The notes beneath the pieces were generated by a model. The model was not told the origin of the DNA. It searched no databases and worked only from the letters and a program-made list of their open reading frames with translations. From Macrosoma leucophasiata (lineage: Eukaryota > Arthropoda > Insecta > Lepidoptera > Hedylidae), in the NCBI GenBank assembly GCA_036365455.1, contig JAWQUS010000011.1, forward strand, positions 9,010,001 through 9,074,000: a DNA stretch of 64,000 nt. Direction: 5' to 3'. Made by a program: the position numbers and the translations under genes. Positions 33,435 to 45,600 of the stretch are shown piece by piece. The number at the start of each line of letters is the position of its first letter. The first letter of the stretch is position 1.

Positions 33435-33665
33435 ATGAATGAACCTCCCGATCCGGGGGATCCTGATCCCCGTAATAATTAAATATGTCAAAATTCTTTA
33501 TATTCGCTAATGTCCGTTGGAGCAGAGAAGTTTGAATGCCATGAAAGTTCTTTAAATAAAACTAAAAAAACAATGCGTAAACCAAGGAGGACTTCAAAAT
33601 CGCCTCATAGGTCTCGCTCAAGTTCTAGACGCAGGAAGACTCCACTGGATAAAAATGTAGATTAA
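33435..33665 (+). pseudogene. I-like LINE ORF1 remnant
   Basis: The ATG at 33435 starts MNEPPDPGDPDPRNN and stops at 33480-33482. The same frame then continues to 33665 and ends in a strongly basic Arg/Ser-rich tail (KSPHRSRSSSRRRKTPLDK). ORF1 of such LINEs is a nucleic-acid chaperone that normally carries zinc knuckles and is several hundred residues long. Here most of it is missing and one stop interrupts what remains. Confidence 0.6.
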
Positions 33666-33675
33666 CATAGTCTCA

Positions 33676-35214
33676 TTGAACTCGGAAATTCCCTCGGGAC
33701 AGATTCCCATTCCTCCTCACTGTGATGGCTTTCAAGCTATTGCTGTCCAGATTAGCAATATTTCTTTCCTCTCTTTATATATTCCTTACCCTTCGGATCC
33801 CATTCTTGATGAATTGGAAGATATAATTTCCTCTCTTCCTTCCCCCCGAGTAATAATGGGTGATTTTAATTGTCATCATAGGTCTTGGGGATGTTCTAGA
33901 AATGACGGCATGGGTGAAACCCTCATAGATATTGTTGATGAGTTAAATCTATGTATTTTGAATGATGGTAGTCCTACATACCGAACTAGGCCATCCGAGA
34001 ATACTAGTGCTATTGACCTATCAATTTGCTCACCTGAACTAGCGTCACAAATACCGTGGAACGTCATGTGCTCGACACACGGGAGCCGCCATTTCCCAAT
34101 TATTCTGGAATTCCCAAACACAAATGCTTCTTCTCCTAACCAGCCTCCACTGCTAAAGTACCGCTTAGAGAATGAAGATTTTGATAAATATGCCGATTTA
34201 CTTAACTCTAGAATAGAACTTCTACCTCCAATCAACTCTGAGAACATAGATCTAAATTTCGAAAGTCTACTCAACGTTATAAAAGATTCAGCAGATTCAG
34301 TTTTTCCTCTCAAAAAAATATTACCTAACAAACCTCCTTCCCCACCTTGGTGGGATAGGGAGTGCACTTCAATAACTGCTGAACGTAAAGAAGCCGAAAT
34401 TAACTATGGTCATGATATGACCATTAGCAACTATATTGAACTCAACAAGGTGACAACAAGGTATCGACTTACTTTAAAGTATAAAAAGCAGGAGGGTTGG
34501 AAGGATTATTGTTCATCGATATCCCCCGATTCTCCCGCTTCCACTGTATGGAAACAGATCAGGCGCTTCAGGTCCTCAAATTCTAAAAAACGCTCTTCTA
34601 TCCTTCCCGTAGATTTATCAAAAATTCTTGATAAAATGGCCCAACCTTTTGTCCCTACGTTTTACGAACTCCCGTTTTCTCCTACTTCCGTAAATGTCTG
34701 CTATAATGACCCTCTAGAAGCTCCGTATTCTTTACAAGAATTACGGTATGTCCTTAATAATGTTAAAAATTCCTCTCCCGGACTGGACGGCATTCCGTAT
34801 ATAAAACAAAAAACTGACAAATCTCGTGGGGGTTATTCTTCTAGAATACAGCCAACTATTCCTCCTAAGCCGTGGTTCTTTAAACAAAAAGTATCTAAGA
34901 AAGCCACTTCGTTAATATGTCGCCTTCGTCTAGGACACTGTACTTCTCCCCGATTTTTGTATAAATTGAGGATTCGGGACACCTCCATTTGCGAGTGTGG
35001 TTTGGACGAGGGGGATGTAAATCATATTTTCTTCTCTTGTCCCTTATATGATCGCAGTCATTTCATATCCCTTCTTATTAAACTTGTTCCCTTCCCAACT
35101 AATATTCCTACTCTTCTTTCCTTGTCTAACCCTGAAGTTCTTAATGCTATTGTATATTATGTAAAGGAGATGTTGCGAGCTCGGCTCTGGTTCGTACACG
35201 TCCTCAAAAAATAA
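33676..35214 (+). pseudogene. I-like LINE ORF2 lacking RT: endonuclease fused to C-terminal zinc motif
   Basis: The open frame is 512 codons without an upstream in-frame ATG. Residues 1-145 are the C-terminal two thirds of an apurinic-like endonuclease: GDFN at 62-65, then LNDGSPTYRT, SAIDLSICSP and GSRHFPI at 136-142, where an aspartate is often found in place of R. A linker (WWDREC, WKQIRRF) follows to about residue 375, ending at SSPGLDGIPY, which normally leads into RT motif 1. There it jumps to a C-terminal region with LICRLRLGHCTS and a C-x-C...H...C cluster (ICECGL, H, C). The whole RT and most RNase H are missing but the frame is kept. The last 17 residues come from the MITE inserted at 35164. 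Confidence 0.8.
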
Positions 35215-35637
35215 GTAAATTAAAGAAGAATCCGAAAAAAATACAATTAATTTATTCAAGAATATATTTTAGAGTTACAACCACATTTAATTCAAACCAT
35301 TTTATCATTTTCAACTATGTTAAACATGGCGGCGATACAGCCGACACTTGGGATCAATCGATTTCGATAGTATTTATATAATATTACTTTTTTCTCCAAG
35401 TACTATATAATCAAAATACAATTTAAAAAATGAAAATGTCAAAATGACTTCGCCCGCCATATTCGCCATGTTGGTTTTGAGTTGCAATTCTAACTGCAAA
35501 TAATATTTTGTAACTGCAAACAAAGCTAAATAAGTGAAAATATGCAGTAAAAAACGTTTTTATATTGATTTTGCCTGTTTAATGATATTATGTACAATAC
35601 ATGGCCGGAGGTCCATACATTTTTGCAACATCTCCTT
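35164..35637 (+). mobile_element. MITE with AAGGAGATGTTGC ends and TA target site
   Basis: The terminal inverted repeat AAGGAGATGTTGC at the left pairs with GCAACATCTCCTT at the right. TA flanks both ends (35162-35163 and 35638-35639). Two other copies are at 46373-46733 and 60805-61274. It has no transposase and contains TTGAGTTGCAATTCTAACTG in all three copies. It truncates the LINE ORF2. Confidence 0.85.
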
Positions 35638-35944
35638 TAAATAACATTAAACTGTAAATATGTATATTATATATATATATACTTATATTTTTGATATTGT
35701 GAATATATATTGTTTACAATAATCTAACTATGAATACTAACCATTGTTTGTCCGTTGACTAATAATATACATACAATTTTTTTTCCAGATTTTGTGACTT
35801 TTTGCTCCGAGTAGCTATTTTGTTTTTTTTTTTAATTATTTAAATGTATATAAAAGCTTATTTTCTATTTCTTTGTAAATATTGCAAAATGCAAAATGCC
35901 TGCGGGCAATTGCCATAACGCAAAAAAAAAAATGGTATGTGGGT

Positions 35945-36457
35945 TAGACCTGAGTCGATCACGCCTTCGTCGGGATTCGGGTCGATCGCGACCCATTGAC
36001 AAGGTGATCGAGTCTAAATGACTCGATCGTTTGGGTCATTTGGGTCGCGACTCGATTTCGCTCAAACGTATACTGTAGCTCATGATTCTCGTGATTCGAG
36101 ACCCATCTGATAAGGATGCGAGACTCGAGATCGCGATTCACACATTATGCCGCTGGCTATTTTTCATTTTAATACATTTCAATTAATTATCACTATAATT
36201 TCATTCTTTAACTTTATAGGTATATAGCATAAATTTTACAATTAGATGACATTGTGCAGGGGAGTTTGATCGATAAAACTGTAAACAAACTGAAGTGTAC
36301 TTTATGCATAATGTGATAGAGTTCACGAGAAACAAAGTACCCAATGACCCAAAGGACCCAAATGATCGACTTTTTTTGTACGTCACGACCCGATCACTTG
36401 TGTTTGGATCGTGATTCAATCAAAGTGATTCTATCGCTCGCGATCGACTCAGGTCTA
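35945..36457. mobile_element. hAT-type MITE upstream of the carrier gene, 8-bp TSD
   Basis: The inverted ends TAGACCTGAGTCGATC and GATCGACTCAGGTCTA are flanked by the octamer ATGTGGGT at 35937-35944 and 36458-36465. The 513-bp interior is dense in GATC/TCGCGA-type motifs (for example TCGATCGCGACCC, ACTCGATCG, CGAGATCGCGATTC). It has no coding capacity. Its right end is 128 bp upstream of the SLC25A40-like start codon, so it lies in the likely promoter region. Confidence 0.85.
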
Positions 36458-36465
36458 ATGTGGGT

Positions 36466-36584
36466 ACTTAGTCTAAGGTTTGGAGAGTGAAAAGAGACTG
36501 AGTATTACGATTTATTTGTAGTTTATAGTGTTTTCACTGATTTGGCATAAAAGTTACAGCTAGTATTGTTATATAGCTGGTGCG
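36466..36584 (+). promoter_or_regulatory. Probable 5' UTR/core promoter of SLC25A40-like gene
   Basis: The 119 bp between the hAT MITE and the start codon is the only unique sequence immediately upstream. It is AT-rich and has no clear TATA box, as is usual for a housekeeping carrier. The transcription start is not determinable by eye. An upstream 5' UTR exon cannot be excluded. Confidence 0.35.
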
Positions 36585-36675
36585 ATGATTCGCGAAGATG
36601 ATCCACAATTTCGTATCACTCCTTTTCAGCAAATGGCATCGGCATGTTCCGGTGCTCTTATAACCTCGTTGTTTA
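36585..36675 (+). CDS. SLC25A40: SLC25A40-like exon 1
   Basis: This exon encodes residues 1-30 ([20 protein letters not shown] and onward) and the first base of Met31. The donor is GTAAGT at 36676. The start is the first ATG, and human relatives have the same TPLQQM-type sequence at this position. Confidence 0.9.
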
Positions 36676-39600
36676 GTAAGTTATATCGTGCAATAGTAGT
36701 AAAAAACCTAGTTAATTTTAAATATTAATTTGTGAATAATATCAAACTGGCATTGATTATGTTAAAATTACAGTGACTCCACTTGATGTGGTTAAAATTC
36801 GACTGCAAGCTCAACAGAAAGCATTGCTTTCTAACAAATGTTATTTATATTGTAATGGATTGATGGAACACCTCTGTCCTTGTGGCGAGACGGCATGGAT
36901 ACCGCGACGGGTTCATTTTCATGGAACAATGGTAAAGATGTGTGACAGCTATATCATAATTTTATTATTTAACAAATGTATGAATTCTGGTATATTTCAT
37001 GAAGAGTATGGTAGAGGTTTATTATATATTAATATTAAACAGGTCTGACAAATTATTAGATTGACTTTATGCATACTATTTGGCTTGGATACCTTTTTAT
37101 CATGCTAAACATTATTATCAATTATTTTTATTTACCGACTAGCGGCTTGCCTCAGCTTTTTTTTATGTAATAAAAGTAGCAGACAAGCGTGCATTTCACA
37201 TTGATGTTAAGTGATGACTGCAGCCTAGAGACACCCACACAATGACCAGAGGTCAAAATGCAGATGCGCTGCCACTCTTGAGACATTAGGTGTTATGCCT
37301 CTGTGCTGGAAATTACAGGGCCGTACATTACCACCTGACTGGAATACGATAGTGCTGAACACTACCATTTAGCGGCAAGTATATTATTTAATGATACGTG
37401 TGACATATTCATTGTACCAGTTTCGCATTGGTACAATGAACATGTCACTCAGTGAAGATGCAGCTTTCTGATTTGTAAAGATTACAAACATACATACAAA
37501 AACATACAGGTTTCTTCTTTATAATATTAGTATAGATTAAGACAGGTGTTCTAAGCAGTTTGTTTTCATGAGTCTGCATATGGCTAGTTAGATTGTTCTT
37601 GAACCTTAGTCATACCGCAGACACTCCGTCAAAATTCCATACAAATGCTTAATTTGGTCTCTATTACACAGACAAATTGTTGTCTGTGTAATAGAGACCA
37701 AATTAGTGACCATTAGTGACGTGTATTTACACGTGCACCTGTGTGCATAGCATGTACAAAATACCAACCGTCGCCCATAAGAGGGAAGGAGGTTGGGTGA
37801 TGCAGGAAAATGAGACGGGACATCAAAGTGTCCATTCTATACATATTATTATTACATATTCTCTGCCTTAGTTCTAATAATGTTATGAAAATAACTTAGT
37901 TTCTTGATCCTATTTTCTCAACATGTCAATAACTATTGATAACTTTGATAACTATCAAACTGAGTAAATTACTTGGCAATATATTACATCTAACATTCTT
38001 CTATGTGCATTTGATACAATTCAAGGTTATTTAACTTGCAACAGTTGAATAAACATCTTGGTATTGTTAAAATTTAAAATAGATTCTTTATATGTGTAAT
38101 ATCTGTGTCAAACATATCCACAGCAGATTCTGGAGCAAAAAGAAGGCTCTTAAACTTTGCAAAATTCTGACAGATGATAATTCTTGATACTTGATAACAT
38201 AAATGTTAATTCCTTCATAAACCAACTGTATGTCCAGTTGATTGCTATACAAGTCTTTTTGTAGATGTTTCATTTCTTGTAAACATAGATCTATATTTGT
38301 TTTATTAATTTGAATATTAAGTATTTTATGCTTTCAGGACGCATTTTACAAAATATCGAAATTAGAAGGTGTTCCAGCATTATGGTCCGGTTTAAGTCCA
38401 ACACTTGTGTTGGCACTGCCATGCACCGTTATATACTTTGTATCATATGAACAACTTCGATATAGGACTAAAACTTTTTATAACAAAATAACAGGAGGCA
38501 GTAAGTTTTTGTAGTTCAAAAGTTTGTTGCCACCAGATTTTGTATTTCTTTTCAAATGTACTTTTTTTTCAGCAAATCAACCAATGTGGATACCTCTAAT
38601 ATCTGGTGCTACAGCCAGGACAGTGGCTGTTACTATAGTTAGTCCATTGGAATTAATAAGGACAAAGATGCAGTCAAAAAAGGTGACATATTCAGGTACT
38701 TGACTATTTTTTATCATAATATTAAACATCTACATTGACCTGTTAAGTGGTAATTTATTACACAGCTCATGATAGTCCAGAGCCAGAGACTTGTTTGCAT
38801 GTATGTTAAAAGGTGAAAAGTGAATGTTTTCCTTAATTTTTGTCTTGTCAGGTTGTAAAAGAGCAAATGCAATAGGTATGATGATATTGATGATATCAAT
38901 AGAATGAGTTGAGTATTTGAATTGTTAGTTATTTTTGGACATAATTTTTTGGAAAATTTACATATGAATCAATGTGAATTTTAATACCTTTTATTACTTT
39001 TCACAAGCAATTAAGTAAGTATCATAATTTCTAGTGATTAAATAATTTTTGAGATTGACATTTTGTAAATATAAAAGCTAGTTTAACGAGTTTAATCATC
39101 ATCGATTAAACTTGTTAACATCATTCATGTATTCTTATGTTTCATGTGGCATGTCATATTCATTATTTCAATGACCAATGTTTTTTAGAAATCACAACTG
39201 CTTTACGTCAAGTTGTTCGCTATGAAGGATATAAGGGACTATTCCGTGGACTAGGATCAACTCTTTTGAGAGATGTGCCTTTTTCAGGTAAAGTAATATT
39301 TACTTGTACACAAATTGACAATATTTATCCTAATATTGTTCTAATGTATTGCCATAATATAATTTATTCAACTGAATAATTCAACAAGTGGAATAGAAGT
39401 ACATAGAAACACTTAATATATTGTCAGTGTTATTATTATTTACGATATTATGTAAGCTGTAAAAGTACCTTCAAGAAAATTGTTACTATCATTAACATAG
39501 TCATGGAAATACAATAGTATTGTTTTACAAGTACCTAAGTATGCAGTTTCAAGGAGCCAGATTTATATAATGCTGATACTTATAAGATAATACTCTTAGA

Positions 39601-42600
39601 GGTGATCTGTAATATGTGATATACTATCCTATATATTACATAATCTACATTTTGACAGTAAAATTTATCTGCTGGTAGCAACAGCTGCCTTATAAAATTA
39701 CCCCTTTATTCATAAACATACATTAGATACGTTTTAACTATAGAATGCTTTGTCTTTATCAGTTGCATTGTCAAATGTGTAGGATATAAAGAGACAAAAG
39801 AGACATTAGCAACACTTTAGCTAAAATACGTTTATGAATAAGGGGGTTAATCTTTATACCTACACATATTTTGATCTAGTCTATACATATATTTATTGCC
39901 AAATAAAAATACGCTATATTTGTCTTCGGGCTCTGTATGGGGGTTGTATTTTGTGTCTACAACGGCTCTTGATAATCTACGTTTGGTGTAGCTATGTGTG
40001 GCACCCGGGAAAAATCTAATATTTATGTGTAGAAACTTCATAATGCTTACTAATTTTACTTTGTGTACCCATAGAGCAACTCAGGGTACCGTCCGCGGCG
40101 GACTGAAGGGGAGAAGCTATAGCGTTTATTACCGATGCAAAACAGTTTGTCATTTTGCGGGGGGAAATGCGTGCGACACACGCACACTACAAAAATCGTC
40201 TATTACTACGAAACTCACACCTTGACTTAACATAAAGATAAATACGTTAAGAAAAACCGACTTCAAAACTGAAAAGTAAAAAATAATAAAGATTTAATTG
40301 TAATTATATACTACCTATTATTTATATGTGCTATTTACTTAAGGTTTGAAGTCGGTGCCAAGCCTTAAACAAATAATTATACTTTAATCACTTAAATATG
40401 AATACGAGCAAATTAATACACTGAACAAAACGTAACCAGCGAATCGTGGGTGTTAGCATGTATGCTTGAATCCATGCATTTACCTCTGCCTACCCCTTCG
40501 GGGATTACAGGCGTGAAGTAACGTTTTAATACAATGAAATGCCTTCTTTAGTGATTTTGGCTTGGCACCGACTTCAAACCTATAAGGAAATAGCATATAT
40601 AAATAATATGTAGTATATAATTACAATTAAATCCTTATTATTTTTTACTTTTCAGTTTTGAAGTCGGTTTTTCTTAATACTTTTTAGTATATTGCTGCAT
40701 CGCCAATTAGATTAATGTTCACATCTGTTAAATTTGTAAAATCTGACTCTTTTAGCTTCGTGACAATTAGATACCTAATGTAAATTGTTTAGGTGTGTCG
40801 ATACAAAATTATTACACAACTATACGAAATCAATGAAAAATTTTTATCCACGAAGGAGTAATTAAGCTGTGTTGTGTCGTCGATGAGTAAATGTGTCATT
40901 GTCACTTGTTGTCATGCGCATTAGGACTATCTAGGACGTCAGTGGATTCAATGCACTGTATGACAACTCGCCGTCTATTCTTATTCCTTTAGTCTGAGGT
41001 GAAAGTAAGTAAAAAAATGCTCATAAAATAAATACTGATGGACCTATCTGAATCAAATTCTTATGGGACCAATTCGAAACTATGCCGCATCAAACAAAAA
41101 AAGAATTACGTGAATCGGTCTAGAAATCTCGGCGAAATTCGCGTACATACATAAAAAAAAAAGAAAAAAATATATATACCGGCCGAATTGAGAACCTTCT
41201 CGTTTTTTGAACTCGGTTAAAAATACAGAAACAATTTCACGCTCACATTTAAACATCTAGGCGACAGGGATAGGCCCATTTGGGCTTGTACTTTGACAGA
41301 GGGGAAAGCCTGCATATGCTACTCCCCTCCGGTGTTGCTCTATGTGTGTATGTACCTGTGGAGGAACGGGTGGAAGTGTTCCTCCGACGAAAAGAGAGGA
41401 TCCTCCGACCAGGCGAGGTGGTAGCGCCTGGCGGGCCGCGGCCCAACGGTTGACGTTGGGAAGTTGTATATATGCCAACTCTTGAGAAATCTTCGTATGT
41501 GCGATGTAATTTCATTGCACGCCATCTATCGTACTAGACAAGTACTGTAAGGTTTCATTGTATTCCACTAGTTGGCGCCTTAGTGTAGTGGACGCTACAT
41601 CACTCCCCTCCAAGACCGGAGGTTGATATAATCGAGTCAGCTGTCAGAGCTTCTCGCGGAGCTGTGCCAATGCCATAGTCCCATGCCGCAAGTCCCAGTC
41701 AGTCGGGTGCGAAGGTCCTCAGTGAGTCGAGGTAGTCGCTGCTGCGGTGATGCGAAAGTCCCCTTTTTGAGTCGAGGTAGTCGCTGCGTAGTAGCTCGTA
41801 GTAGCTACTGCGTCCGTCCACGCAGTACTGACGCTGATGTGGCTGCAGGGTAGTCCAGGCATGCGCAGTCGCTGCAGGCGTGTGGAGTATCCCCGATGAA
41901 GCCGAGGGTGCTGGCTGGCGTGACTTAATTACCGCTCGATCAGGTAATGGTGATGTGAAGGATGAGAGGATGACGTCATCGAAGGTGCTGCAGAGTGGCT
42001 GGTGAGAAGGTTGCTTCCAATCACGTCGGGGGTCACCACTGTGGAGGAAAACGTGTGGAAGTGTTCCTCCGACGAAAAGGGAGGATCCTCCGACCAGGCG
42101 AGGTGGTAGCGCCTGGCGGGGCCGCGGCCCCCTCCGGCGAAAAGGGAGGATCCTCCGACCAGGCGAGGTGGTAGCGCCTGGCGGGCCGCGGGCTTCAGAT
42201 AGCCCGTGGACATCTCCTTTGCACTTGGTGTCCAAAAAGGACAACGGCTGGCGTCCTTGCGGCGATTACAGACTACTAAACGCAAGGACAATACCAGACA
42301 AATACCCGATTCGTCATATACATGATTTTTCGCACAGTTTGTCCGGTTGTACGCACTATTCAGTTTTAGATTTAGTGAAGGCCTACAACCAGATACCGGT
42401 CGCTGATGAGGATATACCGAAGACCGCGATCACCACACCATTCGGTTTATGCGAATTTCCTTTTATGACGTTCGGGTTAAGGAATGCTGGTCAGACTTTT
42501 CAGAGGTTCGTGGATGAATTGACGCGTGGCCTTGATTTCTACTATCCTTACTTGGACGACTTCCTGGTATTCTCCAGGAGTCAAGAGGAGCACGAAGACC

Positions 42601-45600
42601 ATTTGCGCCAGCTCTTCACCCGTATGCAACAGTACGGCGTTCTTGTTAATACGGCCAAATGTGTTTCCGGTGCTTCTGAGGTAACGTTTTTAGGTTACCA
42701 TATTTCAAAGCATGGTACCAAGCCCCTGGTTAGCAAGGTCAAGGCCATTTCGGATTTCCCCCTCCCCAAAACTGTCCGGGAACTTCGTCGATTTTTGGGG
42801 ATGGTTAATTTTTACCCGCGATTCATTCCAAAAGCCGCTCAAATCCAGGCACCTCTGAATGCTCTGCTGACCGGGTCTGTCAAAGCTTCCCACCCGGTCG
42901 ACATAAAAGGAGACTCACTAGAGGCATTTAATTGTTGCAAGCAGAGCCTCTGCAACGCCGCGCTCCTCGCTCATCCGAGTTCTGATGCCAAGTTAGGACT
43001 GGTCACTGACGCCTCAGACACAGCGCTAGGTGCAGTCCTACAGCAGCTTCAGGACGGTGTTTGGCAGCCTTTAGCATTCTTTTCGCGCAAGTTGAGCCCC
43101 TCACAGGTGAAATATTCACCGTACGACCGCGAGCTCCTTGCAATCGACGAGAGTATCAGATACTTTCGCCACATGCTAGAGGCTCACAACTTTACTGTGT
43201 ATACTGACCACAAACCGCTCTGTTGCGCCTTCCACGAGCTGAAACGTAACTGCTCACCGCGTCAGTATAGACACTTGGACTTCATCTCGCAGTTCACATC
43301 TGATATTAGGCACATCGCGGGTAAGGACAACGTCGTGGCTGACGCCCTTTCTCGCGTTGAAGAGCTACAGACGCCTATAGACATTGAAGTCCTCGCCAAG
43401 TTCCAGACCTCCGACCCTGAACTGGCAAAGTTAGTAGCCGGAGAAACCTCTCTTCGCCTCGCGAAGATGACAATACCTGGCAGTCGTACTGAATTGTACT
43501 GCGACGTCAGTACACCGACCGCCAGGCCTTTTGTCCCTCTAAATCTACGTCGACAAATTTTTAGCTGTTTGCACTCTCTCAGCCACCCCGGCCCCAACGC
43601 TAGTGCTAAGCTCGTTGCACAACGCTTCGTTTGGCCCTCCATGAGGAAGGACTGCCGAGAATGGTCTAAGGCATGTTTGACCTGCCAGCGCTCGAAGGTA
43701 AGCCGACACGTTTCGTCGCCCTTGGGCACGCTCGCTTTACCTTCGGCGCGTTTCAAACATGTCCATTTAGACCTGATCGGCCCATTACCTCCGTCCGGTG
43801 GATATCGGTACTGCTTGACAGCCGTCGATCGCTTCACGTGATGGCCGGAAGCTGTCCCCATCACTGATATCACCGCGGAAACCGTGGCCAAAGCGTTTGT
43901 ATCGTGTTGGGTGGCCCGATTCGGTTGCCCTACTGGCATTGTTACCGACCGTGGTAGGCAATTCGAGTCGGCTTTGTTCCAGCAGTTGTCCAAATCCATT
44001 GGATTTGACCACCGCAGGACAACTGCTTACCACCCACAGTGCAACGGCTTAGTCGAGCGTTTCCACCGACAGCTGAAGGCAGCTATTGTTTGTCACGCAG
44101 ATGTTAATTGGACCGAGTCTCTCCCTCTCGTTTTGCTTGGTATCAGAAGCGCTTATAAGGAGGACCTTCAGTCCACATCTGCCGAACTGGTGTACGGTGA
44201 ACCGCTTCGCCTACCTGGCGAATTTTTCGGTCCCTCCGTAGTTGACTACTGCACTACTGACATCTCAGACTTCTCAGCGCGCATTAGGTCTTTCGCTGAG
44301 AAGTTGAAACCTGTTCCGACTCGGCACCATTCTGGCAAACGGCACATTTTCGTTTTTAAAGATCTCGATACATGTAGCCACGTATTCCTAAGGGAAGACG
44401 CGCTACGTGTATCGCTACAACCTGCGTACACCGGACCACATGAGGTTATCAACAGGGGTGGGAAAGTTTTTAAAATTAGGGTCAAGGGTAAAGTTGTCTC
44501 GGTATCGGTAGACCGCCTTAAGCCAGCCTACATACTGTCGGACGACGCTGCTCAACTTCAGACATCCCAATCCCACCCATCTCATATCCAATTATCCCAA
44601 CCACAACCCCCAGATCCTCCCCATCCTCCGCCTGGAGACAACCCTCTGCGAGCTACGCGTTCCGGGAGACGAGTCCGCTTCCCGGATTATTATCGTCCGT
44701 AGACACTGCCTCTGGAGGGGAGTGATGCAGGGAACGTTATGTTTATGTATATATTACACATACAATATTTATTTATTATGTATTTATCAGTATTACACAT
44801 TCACTTACACTATACAACATCCATACATTACATATAAGTAGTAAGTATCTTGAGCACTACAATATCCTCCCAGCAACACAGTCTGGGTTTCGCAGGGGTC
44901 ACAGTACAACTACGGCTCTTATCGATGTGGTTGATGATATTTTGACAGCTAGAGACCAGGGAATGGGGAGTATCCTAACTTTGCTCGATTTTTCTCGTGC
45001 ATTTGATTCTATTGAATTATCTCTCCTACTTTCTAAACTTTCTTACTATGGATGTGACCTCTCAACAGCGAAATGGTTTCAGAGTTACCTTACTGATAGA
45101 TTTCAAATGGTTCAAGTAACCAGTGACGAGACAGGAAATAAATCCAGATCCACTCCAGCCCAGGTATCTAAAGGTGTCCCTCAGGGGTCCATTTTGGGGC
45201 CTCTTCTCTATATCCTGTATAGTGCCGATGTCACTGGTCACATTCTCCATTCCAAACACCACATGTATGCGGATGACCTCCAAATATATATCTCTTTTCA
45301 TCCACAAAATTGTTCAGAGGCTGTAAATAAAAAGAATAAAGATCTAATTAGTATTGCTGATTGGGCAAAGAAAAATTGTCTCACATTGAATCCAAATAAA
45401 TCTAAATTTCTGGTATTAGGCTCCAGGGGTACAATTGAAAAGATTTGCTCATTTCAACCTATCATATCTATCAATGGCGATGCCATTGAAAGAGTGAATG
45501 AGGCCCGCAACCTGGGAGTAGTCATGGACGGTCAACTTCATTTTGAGACTCATGTTCTTGAAGCAGTACGTAACTGCTTCTATAGTCTTAAATTGTTATA

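Larger units (their letters stand above)
33190..35931 (+). mobile_element. I-like LINE deletion derivative, interrupted by a MITE
   Basis: The element has a 5' UTR of about 250 bp, a collapsed ORF1, an ORF2 that has lost its RT, a MITE at 35164-35637, and a 3' UTR ending in a run of A at about 35921-35931. The ORF2 endonuclease and C-terminal CCHC-like motif place it in the I/R1/jockey group. The exact 5' boundary is uncertain because no target-site duplication was found. Confidence 0.7.

Noticed and set aside
36773..37048. 91-codon ORF as an independent gene
   Set aside because: It is exon 2 of the carrier gene reading on into intron 2; the splice donor at 36932 ends the coding part.
41249..42291. 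Several overlapping minus-strand ORFs (for example 181 codons)
   Set aside because: They are translations of LTR and leader of the miniature Ty3 element, with repeated peptides caused by the duplicated LTR block.
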